A stretch of 64,000 bases of DNA, from assembly GCA_037178625.1 (NCBI GenBank), contig CM074134.1:2852001-2916000 (forward strand), given 5' to 3'. A program made the translations under genes and the position numbers. The notes under the pieces were generated by a model. It was not told where the DNA came from. It worked only from the letters and a program-made list of their open reading frames with translations, and did no database searches. Below are positions 11,470-23,885 of the stretch, one piece after another; within the stretch, counting starts at the first letter, position 1, and every line of letters starts with the position of its first letter. This DNA comes from Skeletonema tropicum. Taxonomy: Eukaryota; Bacillariophyta; Thalassiosirophyceae; Thalassiosirales; Thalassiosiraceae.

Positions 11470-11699
11470 GAGTGTCCACCTCCTCCATTTCGTTTACAGA
11501 TTATTCAAGTTGGGTCGCGTCTTGGGAGCTGGTGCACTGGTTATGGTCGCCATTCATGAGAGATTTTGGCTCGATTCAACTTACCTTTGATGAACTTCAG
11601 AGCTTCAAGCAGCAGGGTGATTACTGGTGCTACAGAGGATACCACCAACCTCCCAACGAACATCAGTATCGTCTTTTGTGCTCAGAACGTTTCACGTGA
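11470..11699 (+). pseudogene. C-terminal remnant of an F-box/LRR family gene
   Basis: Translation in one frame gives PPFRLQIIQVGSRLGSWCTG, then YGRHS and a TGA where the family has Cys (TGT to TGA). After a shift the other frame gives YRGYHQPPNEHQYRLLC. These match the conserved tail of the LRR proteins at 29473-30693 and 31123-32289. It is a dead fragment covering only the last 70-75 codons, with at least one nonsense change and one frame change. The region 11700-11947 contains nothing recognised. Confidence 0.8.
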
Positions 11700-11947
11700 T
11701 GAGTATTATCCTAACAGAAAGGAAAGATTATGGTTCTGTAAAGATTTCATGACTATGCTGGCGGAAGTTTCCAAAGCTATGTAGTTCAACTTCTTATTGA
11801 GTTATGATATCATGACCACATTCAACTTCATCTACGGGGGAAAGTCACCGAAGAGATCAGCAAACCAACCATGCCTACCGGAATAAAAGTAATGTGATAA
11901 TACAAACGCAACGAGTTTTTGTAAATCAAAAGATATCATCTATCATT

Positions 11948-14900
11948 CTACTTCCTACTTTTTTTCATCATTTGGCTCGTGTATTCCCAAATGGTAAGTG
12001 CTCCACTAACGTGAACGTTTAAGGATCTAATAATACCAAGCTGAGGAATCTCAATACACTGATCCACTGCTGATAGAAACTCCACTGGAATGCCCTCCTT
12101 TTCCTTTCCTAACAAAAGGACAACTTTGTCAGGAAAGTTAAACCTAGTCAAACACTTGCTCGACGATGTTTGTTCAAGTCCAACGATAGTATACCCTTGT
12201 GATTTCTTTTTGTGAAGCCAAGCCAGCAAATGTTCCTCCTTGCATTCCTCCATGTCAATCCAATCATTAGCGCTTGCTGATATCGACTTAAAGTCGTCTT
12301 GCTTTTTCACAAGTGTGTTGGGGAGAACAAGAGTTTCTGCCGCAAAGATTTCTGCGGTCCGTGCCAAGCCTGCGAGATTGGGAACTTTATCAACTAGCGT
12401 TGCACAAACAATGAGACTCTGCTTCCTATTCCCTGCTGCATTAAATTTCTTGTTCTCGTGAAGGGATTTGATGCGCAAATCCAACGCATCCACTGGCAGG
12501 ATTTTCCTCTGGAAATTGACAAGCTCATCGTTGTTCGGAATAGACGAGTCTTTGTTGCCGCCTTCAGCACTGATCAACAGATCTTCCATTTGTTTCCATT
12601 CAGGAGCGTCCTCATCGTGTACTTCTTTGTAGACATCCGCCAAGCACTCCTTAATGGCATCCACCATGTGCACCGGACTTGCCTCATCTCCGTCATCGAC
12701 TCCAAATGACGTAAGTAAACCTTCGAATTGACATGCGGTATCAACATCATAAACGTCAAAGAATGACTGTTGCTTCACTCTCACTCGACTCATGTCTTGG
12801 TTTTGCTGCAAGAACATGTACACTGAGCGCAAAACAGCGTCGTCCTGTTCAATAGCACCACTGCTATTGTTCTTCTCCACATCTACCACCAAAGGGATCA
12901 ACTCATAGACGAGGAGCTGAGCTATCGCCCTGGAAAATCCTTGCGTGGACGAAAGCCAGGGAAGAACTCCGCACAAGATTTCCTTTATCTTCTTGTCGCT
13001 TTTAGAATGGAAGAAATCGTTGCTGTACTTCCCCACGGTAAGGTTTCCACCAATAATCATTAAAGATGAAACGTACTGGAGGGATAAGTCATTGCGTCGA
13101 ATTTCACTGATAAAGGTTTGCCCAAAAGTGGATGGATGCTTTCGGGTGCATTGTATAGTGAAGCACTCCATGAAGTATCGTATTTGACCATGCGATAGGT
13201 TCGACATTGCCTGAAATACTTTTTGTGCAACTTCATTCGCGATATCTGATGTGACGAACCGGCTCAGTAGACACAAAGCTTGCCAGGAACGCATCATCTT
13301 CGAGTATTCTTCTGACCCTGTAATGAAAGGCTTCCCTTTTGCTGGAGGTAAACAGCAAGCGTCGATCAGTTTCAATATTATGTGATGGACAAGCTGTTTC
13401 AAGACAACGTCAGACAAATTCTCTGGGGAAGGAAGTTTGCTCAAGAATGAAAGGACGAAGGCACGTGTGATACTTGAGCCATCAGTCATCTGAGGAAGTG
13501 TGCTATGATGATCTTTTGTTGAATTCTGATTTGCAGATGACTCATCAAATTTTGGTTCTTTGTAGACGAGTAGTTCGGCAATTTTATCACGGTACGGAAT
13601 TGCTGCAATGCCAGCATCTCGATGACTCGAATCTTTGTTGCCCAACCATGCAACAGAGATGTAGCTCACAGCCACAATGTTTATGTGTGGTCTCAACGCA
13701 CTCCCCATTTCGATCAATTTCTCAAAGCTCTTCATTACAGGCATGTTCTCGCGGTCGCCATCAACAAATGATTTTTGATACTCGTGCAATAGTAGCTTGG
13801 GACTGAAGAGAAGATTACACATTGATGAAAGCATGTGCATCCAGGTTGAGCTTGCCGTCTCTTCTTTGAGCACAGCAAAGAGTGTTTCACTGATGACTTT
13901 AATCGAAGATAACAGCGACGTGCCGTTGGAACCAGCGTCTTCTAACTCCACGAGGTACTCCCCACATGACGTGGTACAAGCAAATAGAGGAGGAAGGGCG
14001 ATCACGGGCGTACTATCCACTGCATCGTTCGCAGATGTTAAGATCTTTTCGTATATTTCTTTTACAATTTCAGAGCCCGCATCTGCATCACCTGGTTGCT
14101 TTCTTGCCGCTTCGTTTATCATGGGGACAATCAAAGATAACGATCCCCACTTGGCATAATGGAAGATCGACCTCAACGCTTGGATTGCGTCTCTCCTCAT
14201 CGATTTACCTTTCACCTGTGAAAGTTCAGCAGCCATAATTGCTTCACAAACTGATAAAAGCTGTTCGAATTCTTCCTCGTCTTCGAATTTGGCATCGCAT
14301 GACAGTGATGCATAGCACAAGGTGAGCGTAACGACAGTGTCAATGGGGCCGTCGGTTTCACCGGAGTTGAATTGTTGAAGAGAGTCGGCACATTGCTTGA
14401 GCATAGCATTGACAGCATGACTAATCGATGCAGACGAAGGGAAAGAGAGGTGTAATACCCGAATTTGATTGATGAGTGTGTAAATGTAAGATGAAGCCTG
14501 ACCCGAGGCGCTAGAACGACTGGCACCCGACTTCTCAGCCCTCCCTTCCAAAGATGCTTTAATCTCCATTACCTGCGACAGCAACAATTGCACTGCGTGA
14601 TTCAAGAGAAACTCCACATTCGGTGGCGGCGGCAGCATAAGGTTCTGTTTGTCTGTTACAATATCACCATTACCCATTCCAGATAGGGCTTCCTCGAGGC
14701 AGCCCCACTCGAATAAAATCATTGAGCGGATGGCTTTGTGAGATGAGGCGGAGGGAGGTTTCTGAAGACCCTTGAATATGGCTGGCCAAAGCATTTCACT
14801 TGCATTTCCTGTTAGAGTACACAACAATGAAATTGCCATTCCCGTGGTGCGTTCAAGTGTGTTGACGCCTGATAGGATGTCGACTTTTTCGTTGAATGGC

Positions 14901-17900
14901 AACATTTCTCCCATCACATATGCCGACGCACAAACAGGAGCAGCATTATTTGCCCACTGTCCATCTCCGAGACCTAGGATCCAAGTAGCGAGAGCACTAC
15001 GCGTCAATGAATATGTTTCACTATCTGCATTGTCCACAAGATCATCTTGCGGGGGATAAAGACTAAGAACATCCAAAACGATAGAAGCATCGGGACGTTT
15101 CCACGGCACGGCGTTCTTGAGCATTGATGACAAGTCTTGACGCAACCCTTCTTGCAAAGATCGAGGAGCTCCTCCAGATGAGAATGTTGATAGCATGTCC
15201 TTGATCGCGGCACGAACAGATTCTTGTTCTAGGGTATACTTGTGTGAAGTAGATTGGTCAATAGCAGTAGCCACAGCACGAAATAGAAGCACTAGGGATC
15301 GCCACTTCAATGTCGTGATGATAGCAAGTATCCGAGTCATAAACTCTGACAACACAGAGCCATCCTCAGATGATTCAGCCAATGCAATGACATAGTTGGA
15401 AAGGAACTCTGACAAAAGATCCGCAACCTTTTCACTCTTCTGCTGTCCACCTTCATCAATCTGCATATTCGTTCCAACTTTAGTCCCAACAATGGAGTCG
15501 TAAGAACGCATCACAATATCCAGCACGAATGAAACTGAAACAGTTGTGATTGGGACTGATGCTCCTCCTGACTTCTTCTTCACTTTGCATTTGCTTTCAG
15601 CTTTCCTCATGAATGCACGACTATTGTCATCCTGATTCTCCTCCGTGACAGCTGATGTAACCCGAATACCAGTATCTCCACAGACGAAACGATATAGTCC
15701 AAGCTTACGAAGTGTGGGTGCGTCTGACAACAGCACTCGACAAAGAAGTGAAGCGACATCTTCCCATACAATGGAAGGAAGCTCATTGGTCGAATCATTT
15801 CCCTCTTCGAATTTGTTCATGGAAGCTTCCGATGATAACTCCTTCACTGTCGTCCAAACCTGATCGACCAAGTGAATCTCAATTTCCATCTCCAGCATCT
15901 CAAAGCATAAGACATACTTCATCCACATATCGGCACGTTTCTGTTTATCGACTCTACTACCATCCTGCCTGTCGTCTTTCCCCTGTCGGCCTTTCCCCTT
16001 ACCCTTCTTCTTCTTGGATCCATTTCTCAACAAACTATCACGCTCATATTCAATCAATAATCTCAAAATATGAGCCGAGCGACGCCGCAAAAGTTGATCA
16101 ATGGCAGCCCGATCATACGTTGAAACGTCATCATCGTCATAGCCAAACGTCGTGGAAGAACCACCACCATCCCTTGCACCTCGTGATAACAAGGATGTTC
16201 CTCTTCCTCCAGAAGAGTCACCTCCTCCTTCGCCAAAGCTGTCGGTATCTCCACATCTCTTTAGACTCTGTCGAATCAATGCCCATACACTTGGTTGGAA
16301 AACAGGACGACATAATGGTGGAGAAGGAGACGCCCCTTGATTATTGTCATTGTTGTCCCCGGTAGTTGGTACTGTAGGCAATTCCATTCCACGGAAGGAA
16401 GGGAGTAAAATGCACAATATTGCCGTCGCAGTCATGGGTGCAACGCTTTCCCTGTGTTGAAAATAACAGACAAGAAGTTGTAGTATAGCGAATATTGGAT
16501 GAGTAAATTGCCAACAAGGACTGTTCCATCCAAAACTGCAATCAGATGTGGGCACACACAACATCAAAAGAAAATAGAGAGAGAGATGCCGTCAACTTAC
16601 CAATTTCGGCAGCACCTCCTATTCTCCGACGCAATGACCACCTCTTCCTCCTCCGAATAGGGAGAAAGTAAACGTAAAATTTCATTCCAAAGTTCCACCA
16701 CCCTCACTTCTTGTTGTTGTTGCTTTTCTTCCTTCGAACAATTATTACCACTTCTGCCACCACCTCCTACTGTATCATCCGATGGATAAAGTGTTGGCAA
16801 CAACATTCCTGTAATTGGACGTACTGCTTCCAATGACAACAATGGCTCCAACATGACACAACATTTCTCATTATTATCCTCCATCATGTTGTTGTTGTTG
16901 TTGCTGCTGCTGTTGCTGTTATTATCAGCTGTAGCTGGAGGAGTGGCATAGCAAATACCACGAATCACCTTTAAAATCACCAAATGAATTGTATTGGCAA
17001 TACATTCGACACATTTCGATATGAGTTTCAACAACTCTTCCCCCTTATTAGTAGCACCTCCACTACGTTGGTTGTATTGTTGTTGTTGTTGTTGTTTGCT
17101 CATCAATTTGTTCATACCATCATGTAATCGTATCAACACATCACATATTAATACCAACTGTGACTGCCTTTGATGATGATGATTCCACACAACAGTAGTT
17201 GTAGAAGTAGCAGTGGGTGGTGGTGAGTTGATCCACAGCCACCAAGCACAAGTGACAAACATCCTTACAATATTCCAATGATTGATCATTATTCGTCACT
17301 TTTTGAATGGAAGTAGGGGAGAGTATATCCAATAATGCAGTTTGCAATGCACCATCCAATTTGTTACTGTTGTTGTTGTTATTGGCAGTGTTGTTGAATA
17401 ATAGAGGTAGAATGATCAATTTCCATCCCAACAGTGATGATGAAGTTGTAGAGAAGGAGGAGGAGGAATGATGATCCAAGATATACAATAGATATTGAAC
17501 TGCCAATAATGAATTGGTCAATCCAATCTTTCGTTTGCGCTCGGCACTCATTCGTTTGGGAAGGTAGTTGGTGGAGGATTGGAGGAGAATGTTGGAGATT
17601 GTGGTGATTAGTTTGTTCACATCATAATTGTTGTTGTTGTTGGTAGCGGCGGATGCAGAGGAACTGATGATGGACGATATCAAAGTGGTTACCAATTCCT
17701 TGCCATCCTTGACAAGTGATGATGATGAAGTAGTTGACAATGACAATGAAGATGTAAGAAGAGCCACATGCACAGAGGAAGCACGTTTCAACATGGCTGC
17801 GTCATCCTCCTCTTCGTCTTCCTCTCCACCATCCTCTTCTTCTTCGTAGTAATCATCTTCATCATCATCATCATTTTCATTATTGCTTCCCGAATCCATC

Positions 17901-18226
17901 ACGACATCATCATCATCGTCATTCTCTGAATCAGAGTCCAATAAACCACCGCCAAACATCATCATGCCATCATCCGAGGAGGAATCACTTTGATCATCAT
18001 CATCATCATCGCTGGCCTCTGCATTATTATTTGCAGCATCACCACTTCCACCACCAGCGGAAGCTGCAGCTGCGGCAGTAGTTGTGTCAGACAACTTCTT
18101 GTCGTCCACATTCCAATTGAGCCCATCAAAGTGATGGAGGATCTGACACCCACGTTCGATGAGTTGTTGGAATTGGGTGGTTAGAGTTAGACGACTGCTG
18201 TCGTTATTGGAGGATGATGTCGCCAT
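11948..18226 (-). CDS. TARBP1: TARBP1/TRM3-like tRNA (guanosine-2'-O)-methyltransferase
   Basis: Three exons: 18226-17261, 17163-16601 and 16535-11948, about 2,038 residues. Intron 2 (16600-16536, 65 nt) has GTAAGT and a TTGCAG acceptor and joins in phase. Intron 1 (17260-17164, 97 nt, GTTTGT...CAG, phase 0) is the best fit; an acceptor 6 nt further on would give 103 nt. The last ~150 residues form a SpoU/TrmH knot domain: motif 1 NLAGLARTAEIFAA, motif 2 VVLLLGKEKEGIP, and motif 3 with IPQLGIIRSLNV and S-ALTIWEY. Those ends match the TARBP1/Trm3 group, which methylates the 2'-OH of G18 in tRNA using AdoMet. The long N-terminal part is helical-repeat-like, as in TARBP1. Odd points are a strongly acidic, Asp/Ser-rich stretch (about residues 60-150) and Gln/Asn runs encoded by trinucleotide repeats in exons 1-2. 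The ATG at 18226 opens MATSSSNND. The exact substrate is inferred from family membership. Confidence 0.88.
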
Positions 18227-19257
18227 TCTTCTTTTTCAAGTCGTTTATGGTTGGTGCTGAGCAAGGTGTAGAACGCTGTGGACCTCGGCTAGATATGTAC
18301 TAAGCTTGGCTGTAGCTGTCAGCGCTTGGTCGGTTGGATGTGATGTTGAATCTGCGGCTGAAAAGTGAAGTGATGAAACGCGCCAAAAATCTGTCCGTCT
18401 TGGTTTCACATTTCTGGGCCTCTTTCTGAAGATTTGCGAAGCGAACCCATCCTACCTCCCCCTTCTCATTTTCTTGAGGGGCAAAATCGACCTATTTCAA
18501 CCATGCTGATTTTTTGATACTATTACACTTCCAAAATGCAGCGCGAAATGTGTGCATCTCTTGATATGTTCATTTTGAATCACATATCCAGAAAGGCACA
18601 CATTTGGGTCAAAGTAGATACTGATTTATGACACCACAAAGATGAGAGCTGCCAGCATCAACCCCAATCCCTCATCATCTTCATCCCTCCTATCTCCTAT
18701 CCGTCCACATGCCACCATTGACTCCACGTTGAGTGAGAGAGAGAAGTACACTTGTACAGAGCACCTTTTCGTGGGCAAAGTTGTTATGTCAAGGTTCAGG
18801 GTGCATAATCTCATTAGGAGTGGTGTGTGTGCACTACTTGAACTTGCACAAGATATCATATCACTTGGGAAATTAGGTAAATGTTGCATTATCGCTACCT
18901 AGACATCATTGAACCAACAATTGGAGTCTTCATACACCGAGGGCAGAACCAAACAGCGTCGCAGTCGGAACCACGGGAGAGGGTTGTCTCTCCTGCCACA
19001 GCTCGTTATATAAGCCCCGGGATATATTGATGTGAATGTGAACTTGCACAAGATAATAAAACATTTAAATTAAGTATCAAGAAGCATTGTAGCCATAATC
19101 TTACTCTGCATCAACTCGGAAAGAAACGTATAAATATAAAGACTCGGACAGCGTGAAGACATTTGAAACCGGGAATAATGTACTTCAACAACGTTCGCAC
19201 AAATGCATTCGACAAATTATCACTTTTGGGAGAAGTCCCTTTGAATCTGTAATGTTC
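18227..19257. other. Intergenic with promoter-proximal repeats
   Basis: The region just upstream of the TARBP1-like gene (18227-18640) recurs at 22253-22790 and partly at 24889-25060. The block 19030-19210 (TTGCACAAGATAATAAAACATTTAAATTAAG...) recurs at 29165-29330 as the 3' flank of the intact LRR gene b. Short open frames at 18626-18902 exist on both strands but have no motif and lie in repeated DNA. No gene is called. Confidence 0.7.
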
Positions 19258-20574
19258 TCAAGCGAGCTCCTCGCACAAACGGCGGTACTGCTGCTCAGTG
19301 GGCGGTTGGAAATACCCTCTGTAGAAGTCTATGTGCTGTTCAATACGCTGCAAATCTTCAACATAAGTTGCGTAATCACTGCTTCCAATGATTGGCTCGG
19401 GGCCGAGCCAGTTGATCTCACATGAAGGATGTTCATAGTACTGGTTGTAAGTGCACCAGCTCCAACCAAGACGAGGCCCCGCTTGAACAAATTGCAAGGA
19501 AAATGGGGGTGGTAGACCTCTTGAGTCTTCTTCATACCAATCAGGAGAATGACTCGAGAGTGACCAATGGAAAGCGTTCAAGAAGTATCCGAATAGCGTC
19601 GGAGTGCGTTGCAGGAGTTGGTGGATCGTATGCATAAATTTAGGTACCTCTCCAATGTGTTCAAACTGATAATTCACACCACCGTGGACAGTAGCAGGGA
19701 GACAGAGGCTCTCCAGAGCTGGAAAATGTTGTCCGCTTATGTCTCTGATATCACCTGCTACATTCGTACGGTTCAAATGTAACTCCTTCAGGACGTCGAA
19801 AGTCAGCTAGATCCATGAAGTTGCCGCTAACACCGGGACATTTGTCGATGCGAATCTCTTCAAGAGTGTCTTTCAAAACACTCAAACTCCTGAGATCACC
19901 AGTCAACCGAGTATTAGGAACAATCCAGCACTTTAAGCAGTGGCAATCCTGACAACATCTCAATATTCCACTTTAGGATGAATGCAACGTATACTCAGCT
20001 TTTGAAGAAGTGAAAAGCTGAACAGGAAATCATATCGACCATTCAATTGAGCTCCGGTAATATACAAGACACGCAACTTACTGAAGCTGGATATGATGTT
20101 GATATCATGGACGGCGCAGTTGGCAGTACGTTGAGCCATCCTTTGATCTGGTTCCTCCCCGTTGGAGTAGATATGCCATCCTCCGAGTCCACCAAGCGTG
20201 ATCTCCTGTAAATTTGGTAGCGCAGTTGCCATTGCTCTCATGGCGTTGTAAGATCCCTCACTGCGAACCACTAATTCAGATGGAGGAACGACAGTCTTCT
20301 TAGCGGCTTCTCTCCATGTTGTGCACACTCGAGCACGCATGATATCTTGATGGGAGAGGAAGCCGAAGATGATTGCAACCTCATCTGCGCTCAATTTGCC
20401 GGCGTTGTTCTCGGCAGTTTCATGAGTGAGGTGCGCTACATTTCCGCTGGATGCGGATGAATTCATGACTAAGCGGCGTGATTGGTCGTAGCCAATGGAA
20501 GAATTGCTATTATCATCTTCTTCGGTCGACATGATGAAGGGCATCTCATGGACTGGAAATACTTTACCAGACAT
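19258..20574 (-). pseudogene. F-box-like LRR gene 'a', frameshifted paralog of 29473-30693
   Basis: This copy is very close to gene b but carries three separate one-base insertions, near 19977, 19915 and 19793. They split the frame into three overlapping pieces of 204, 70 and 172 codons. Translated across the shifts it holds the F-box-like N-terminus (LSADEVAIIFGFLSHQDIMR), LRR units, and the family tail (CEINWLGPEP...YRGYFQPPTEQQYRRLC). Unlike gene b it keeps a longer N-terminus (MSGKVFPVHEMPFIMSTEED) from an ATG at 20574. F-box LRR proteins usually select substrates for SCF ubiquitin ligases. Here that role would belong to the intact copies. Three independent insertions make sequencing error less likely than true decay, but read support should be checked. 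Confidence 0.85.
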
Positions 20575-20599
20575 AATCGCATGAATGCTGATTTTTCAG

Positions 20600-22065
20600 G
20601 GAAGCTTGGACGGATTCGTCAAAACGTTTCGGGTCAATTCGCGAACTCACATACCAGTGAAATTCTTTATGTATGCAACGTCTTACGTACTCTTACCTAC
20701 AAAAACGTGCGTAGTAAATAAATCTAAGACGCACATAAAACTGAAGAGACTAATACAATATTTACGATAAGATGGACGATGAAACTACCATAAGTCAAGG
20801 GATCCTGCTGCAAACCCAAACCTATTCATTGTTACGACTATTAGTACTGTTAGGAGTATCCAATGCTGTTCGATTCTTAGGTGCCTCTTTCTCCTTCCTT
20901 AGCTGGTCCAGCTCACTCCTTTCTATCAAATCAACTGTTACTGCTTTTACCTTTTCTTCAACGCCAAGAACTTCTTTGATCTCATTGCGATGTGTCCGCA
21001 ATCTATCACCCATTCCAACAACAGTTGTTCCTGAAACATTTTCCCCGGATGGTTGTGCAATCTCATAAGTGGTGTTTTCGAACTCAAACAATTTGTCTCG
21101 TGCCGAATTCACCAACCTTATATTGCAATGCTGTGCCATCTCTTTGGACAATTTATTGATGTCAGATTGTGGTCCTGCAAAGTCGATAAGCACCAAGCAG
21201 TGCGTCAGATGTTCTCTATTTTCGAGAAGAGTTTTTGGGATAGTGATGGAGGCCAAGCTTTTCCCCAGAGGTGAACTAACTTATCTTCAGCAGACTCTCT
21301 AGCGCAGTAACCAGCTCAAGGCCTTTATCCCCAGTGCAGGCATTGAATGATTCGGATTTATTTGAATTTCGCGGCTTCTTGGAAGGCGGAGGCTTTGCGG
21401 CATAGTCATCATTACCAACTTCATCCAACTGGAAATCATTCACACCAACTTCACCAAGCAGCGAATCATCATTACCACCTGCCTCAATTTCAGCAGTAGT
21501 ACGTTGGTGCTTCGTGGGACGGACGGGTGAACAGTTGGATTTTACTTTCTTATGTACTCCACCAACGTTTGTCCCGTCACACATCTGTTCGCGTCTGATG
21601 GTGGGTTGAAGATTCGCATCGAACTTGATGGGGATAGGCCGACTCAATGCAACGATAGCCAGCTCCAATGCAACAGCTTAAGCACCATTCCCCTCTATTT
21701 CTTCATTCGTAGGTGTTTTGGTATGGCCTTGTCACGCGATAGATACCCCATAGTCTAGAGGCAGCAGCGTCCACTGCAACGGTGTTGGTGTTTGGAGACA
21801 ACGACACAAGTAGGAGTTCTTTGCTTGTTCCCTTTCAGCGGCCGACATTATTAATGACGATATAATTATTAATAATTGATTATGATGACAAGAAAAATAG
21901 TGGCAGGCGATCTAAAGTGTCAGGCGTGATGATAAAATGTTGATAGATTGATGGGGGGAATGGAGCGTCATGATCTTTTGCATCTTCTCTTTTTCAGGGG
22001 AGATGGCTCACTTCGTTCGCGAAAGGATTCGCGAATTCGCGCTGGCCGCGCGAATTCCACAAATT
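20600..22065. other. 1.46-kb insertion relative to the gene b locus
   Basis: The 5' flank of LRR pseudogene a matches the flank of gene b up to GAATGCTGATTTTTCAG (ending 20599). It resumes at CAGCAGGAAGAAAAGTAACG (from about 22066), which in gene b is directly contiguous. The intervening 1.46 kb is therefore extra DNA at this locus, or was lost at locus b. It contains a coding-like region at 20822-21668. The similar borders (TTTTTCAG and TTTTTCCAG) could be a short target duplication. Confidence 0.65.
20822..21668 (-). pseudogene. Unrecognised protein-coding fragment, two frames
   Basis: Two successive open stretches on the minus strand (21668-21276 and 21256-20822) together encode about 270 residues of unbiased composition. 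The first contains RREQMCDGTNVGGVHKK, a Cys/His-poor basic segment and an acidic linker. The second contains LVLIDFAGPQSDINKLSKEM and a charged C-terminal helix (KEVLGVEEKVKAVTVDLIER). Neither stretch begins with ATG, and they are separated by a frame change with a stop, so an exon is missing or the gene is broken. I do not recognise the family. Since it lies inside DNA absent from the sister locus, it may be cargo of an inserted segment. Confidence 0.4.
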
Positions 22066-22252
22066 TTTCCAGCAGGAAGAAAAGTAACGAGCGAGCTTCT
22101 GGGGTCCCTTCTGGACAATTTCGTGAGATGCGAGACACAGTTGGAAACCGGTAAGACTCTGATACCGGTAAGACTCTCTATTACTAGAATGCAGCCACGA
22201 ACGGTACTTCATCTGTCCTATTCGGAACTTCAAAAGATGATGTCATCTTTTC

Positions 22253-22790
22253 GGCCCATCAAAGTGATGGAGGATCTGACACCCACGATCGATTAGTTGT
22301 TGGAATTGGGCGGTTAGAATTAGAGTGCCGTCGTTATCGGAGGATGATGTCGTCATTCGTTTTCAAGTCGTCTATATGGTTGATAATGATGGTGCTGAGC
22401 AAGGTGTAGAACGCTGCAGAGCTCGGCTAGATAAGTACTTGGATTTTTGCTCACTCAAGCTCGGCTGTACTTAGCTTGGTACTTGGTGGGTAGCTTTGGT
22501 TGGATCTGCGATTTGCGGCTGAAAAGTGAAGTGATGAAACGCGCCGGCCTCTTTCTGACGATTAGCAAAGCGGAGCCCGAAACGGGTCACGCACTCATCA
22601 TCCTCGTTTCTTCTCATTCTTTTTAGAGAGGGGCAAAATCGACCTATAAACCATGTGTTTAGTACCGTAAGTATTGATGATGCTACACTCCCAAAATTCA
22701 CCGAAATGTGTGCATCTCTTGATACGTTCATTTTAACACTCTTTTGAATCACATACATATCCAGAAAGGTACACATTTGGGAGAACGCTG
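22253..22790. repeat. Copy of the TARBP1 5' end and promoter region
   Basis: This segment reproduces about 18118-18620: the first 15-20 codons of exon 1 with stop-causing changes, the start region, and the upstream flank (GTGATGAAACGCGCC, GGGGCAAAATCGACCTA, TCCAGAAAGGTACACATTTGGG). It includes small indels. Upstream, 22066-22250 matches the flank of LRR gene b (30800-30990). The next part, 22791-22941, could encode about 50 residues on the minus strand of unknown identity. 22942-23039 shows nothing. Confidence 0.8.
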
Positions 22791-23315
22791 GGAGAAGACA
22801 ATATTTCTGGGCGGATGTTTCGATGGTGTGCGGCTGGATGATGTTTGGTCCAATAGTCAGCATATATAGTTCATCGACCTGGGCGCCAATAGATGCGGAA
22901 CTGTTGAAGAGTTTCTCTACACATTTCGTAGCAATTTCCACGTTATAGACGTGGGCCGCTTCCTGCTTCCTCGCGTATCAACATTGTATTCTTCAGCACT
23001 TCGTCGCCCATCGCAGACAAACATCTAAAGCACAACCATCTAAATATTTCCAAAAGAATGTTGAGCTGCCTCCCTCTGCGGGCTCTTGGTTGCATCCACA
23101 GCTGCCTTGTGTGCACGGAGAGCAGAAGCAAGGTCCTTTTTGCTAATTAGCCCATTCCGAAATGCATCCATCAGCTGTTCGATTGCATTATCGTGTCCTT
23201 GTGTGGCAGCAATGACCCAATGTTTCACTGCTCTCTCATGAGTGCTATTGTTCCATTCCTCACATGCAAGATCGCATCGAGCATCGGGGTGACCTCTGAT
23301 AGCAGCTTCTTCCAG

Positions 23316-23885
23316 GATCAATTGGAAAGTGAATTGCTGACAAGGCAGGAAACTAGTGTGGTATCATAAACATCGTCATGAGCTATTACCAGCACATCAA
23401 CGAGATATGGCGAAAATGCGATTACATGAGATTTTGCGAATGAGACCAGCTACGAGACGACTATGGCTTCACCACATCGAAGAGGCGGTGAAGGCATGGG
23501 AACGTGATAAGTACACACTATTGCCAGGGCAACGTCTCATCAGCGATTACTTTCCAGAAATCGAATCGGCACCACCACAACCTCCACCACCTCGCAATAT
23601 CGCGAGAGAAGCTAGGGAGCAAGCAGACAGCGAAGTGTTACGCCTTGAACCAAACCAAGTGAGAATAGATGATGTTTTCGACCCAGTCGAGTAATCGACA
23701 CCACAAACGAATTCAGGTTGACGTTGTTCATCCTGGCCTGCTTGAAAGATAGCAGGCTTGGGGTGCGATCTGGGAAATAATAGCTACTGCAGCACATGTT
23801 CGTTATCACTTAGCATAGATAATGTCGCCTCTTGAGGGCCCACCAGACGTACTTTAAAATTTCTGTTACATATATATATATATAT
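23316..23885 (+). mobile_element. LINE-like 5'-truncated insertion with 18-bp target duplication
   Basis: The insert is flanked by direct repeats of GATAGCAGCTTCTTCCAG (23298-23315 and 23886-23903), and deleting insert plus one repeat restores the SEL1 frame. The 3' end is a (TA)n tail (about 23868-23885). The 5' end is abrupt inside an open frame. Variable 5' truncation, a simple-repeat tail and a long target duplication are marks of target-primed reverse transcription by non-LTR elements. The tail (GTGCGATCTGGGAAA near 23763 and TAGATAATGTCGCC... at 23816-23868) is shared with the SINE at 35373-35695. Confidence 0.8.
23356..23694 (+). pseudogene. C-terminal piece of a LINE-like ORF
   Basis: A 112-codon frame, open from just after a TGA, with no initiating ATG at its start. 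It runs through HHIEEAVKAWERDK and GQRLISDYFPEI to a stop inside the insert. Its layout resembles, from memory, the C-terminal end of diatom LINE polyproteins: a Trp/His-rich helix, then RxxWLxxI and a Pro-rich tail. No catalytic motif is present, so the identity rests mostly on the insertion structure. It is a truncated remnant. Confidence 0.45.

Noticed and set aside
16597..17289. A separate Gln/Asn-rich gene
   Set aside because: It is exon 2 of the TARBP1-like gene: consensus GTAAGT/CAG junctions restore frame to exon 3 and a phase-0 intron joins it to exon 1.
18626..18902. Overlapping 86-87 codon frames on both strands
   Set aside because: They lie in promoter-derived repeats, have no motif, and the copies elsewhere do not preserve the frame.
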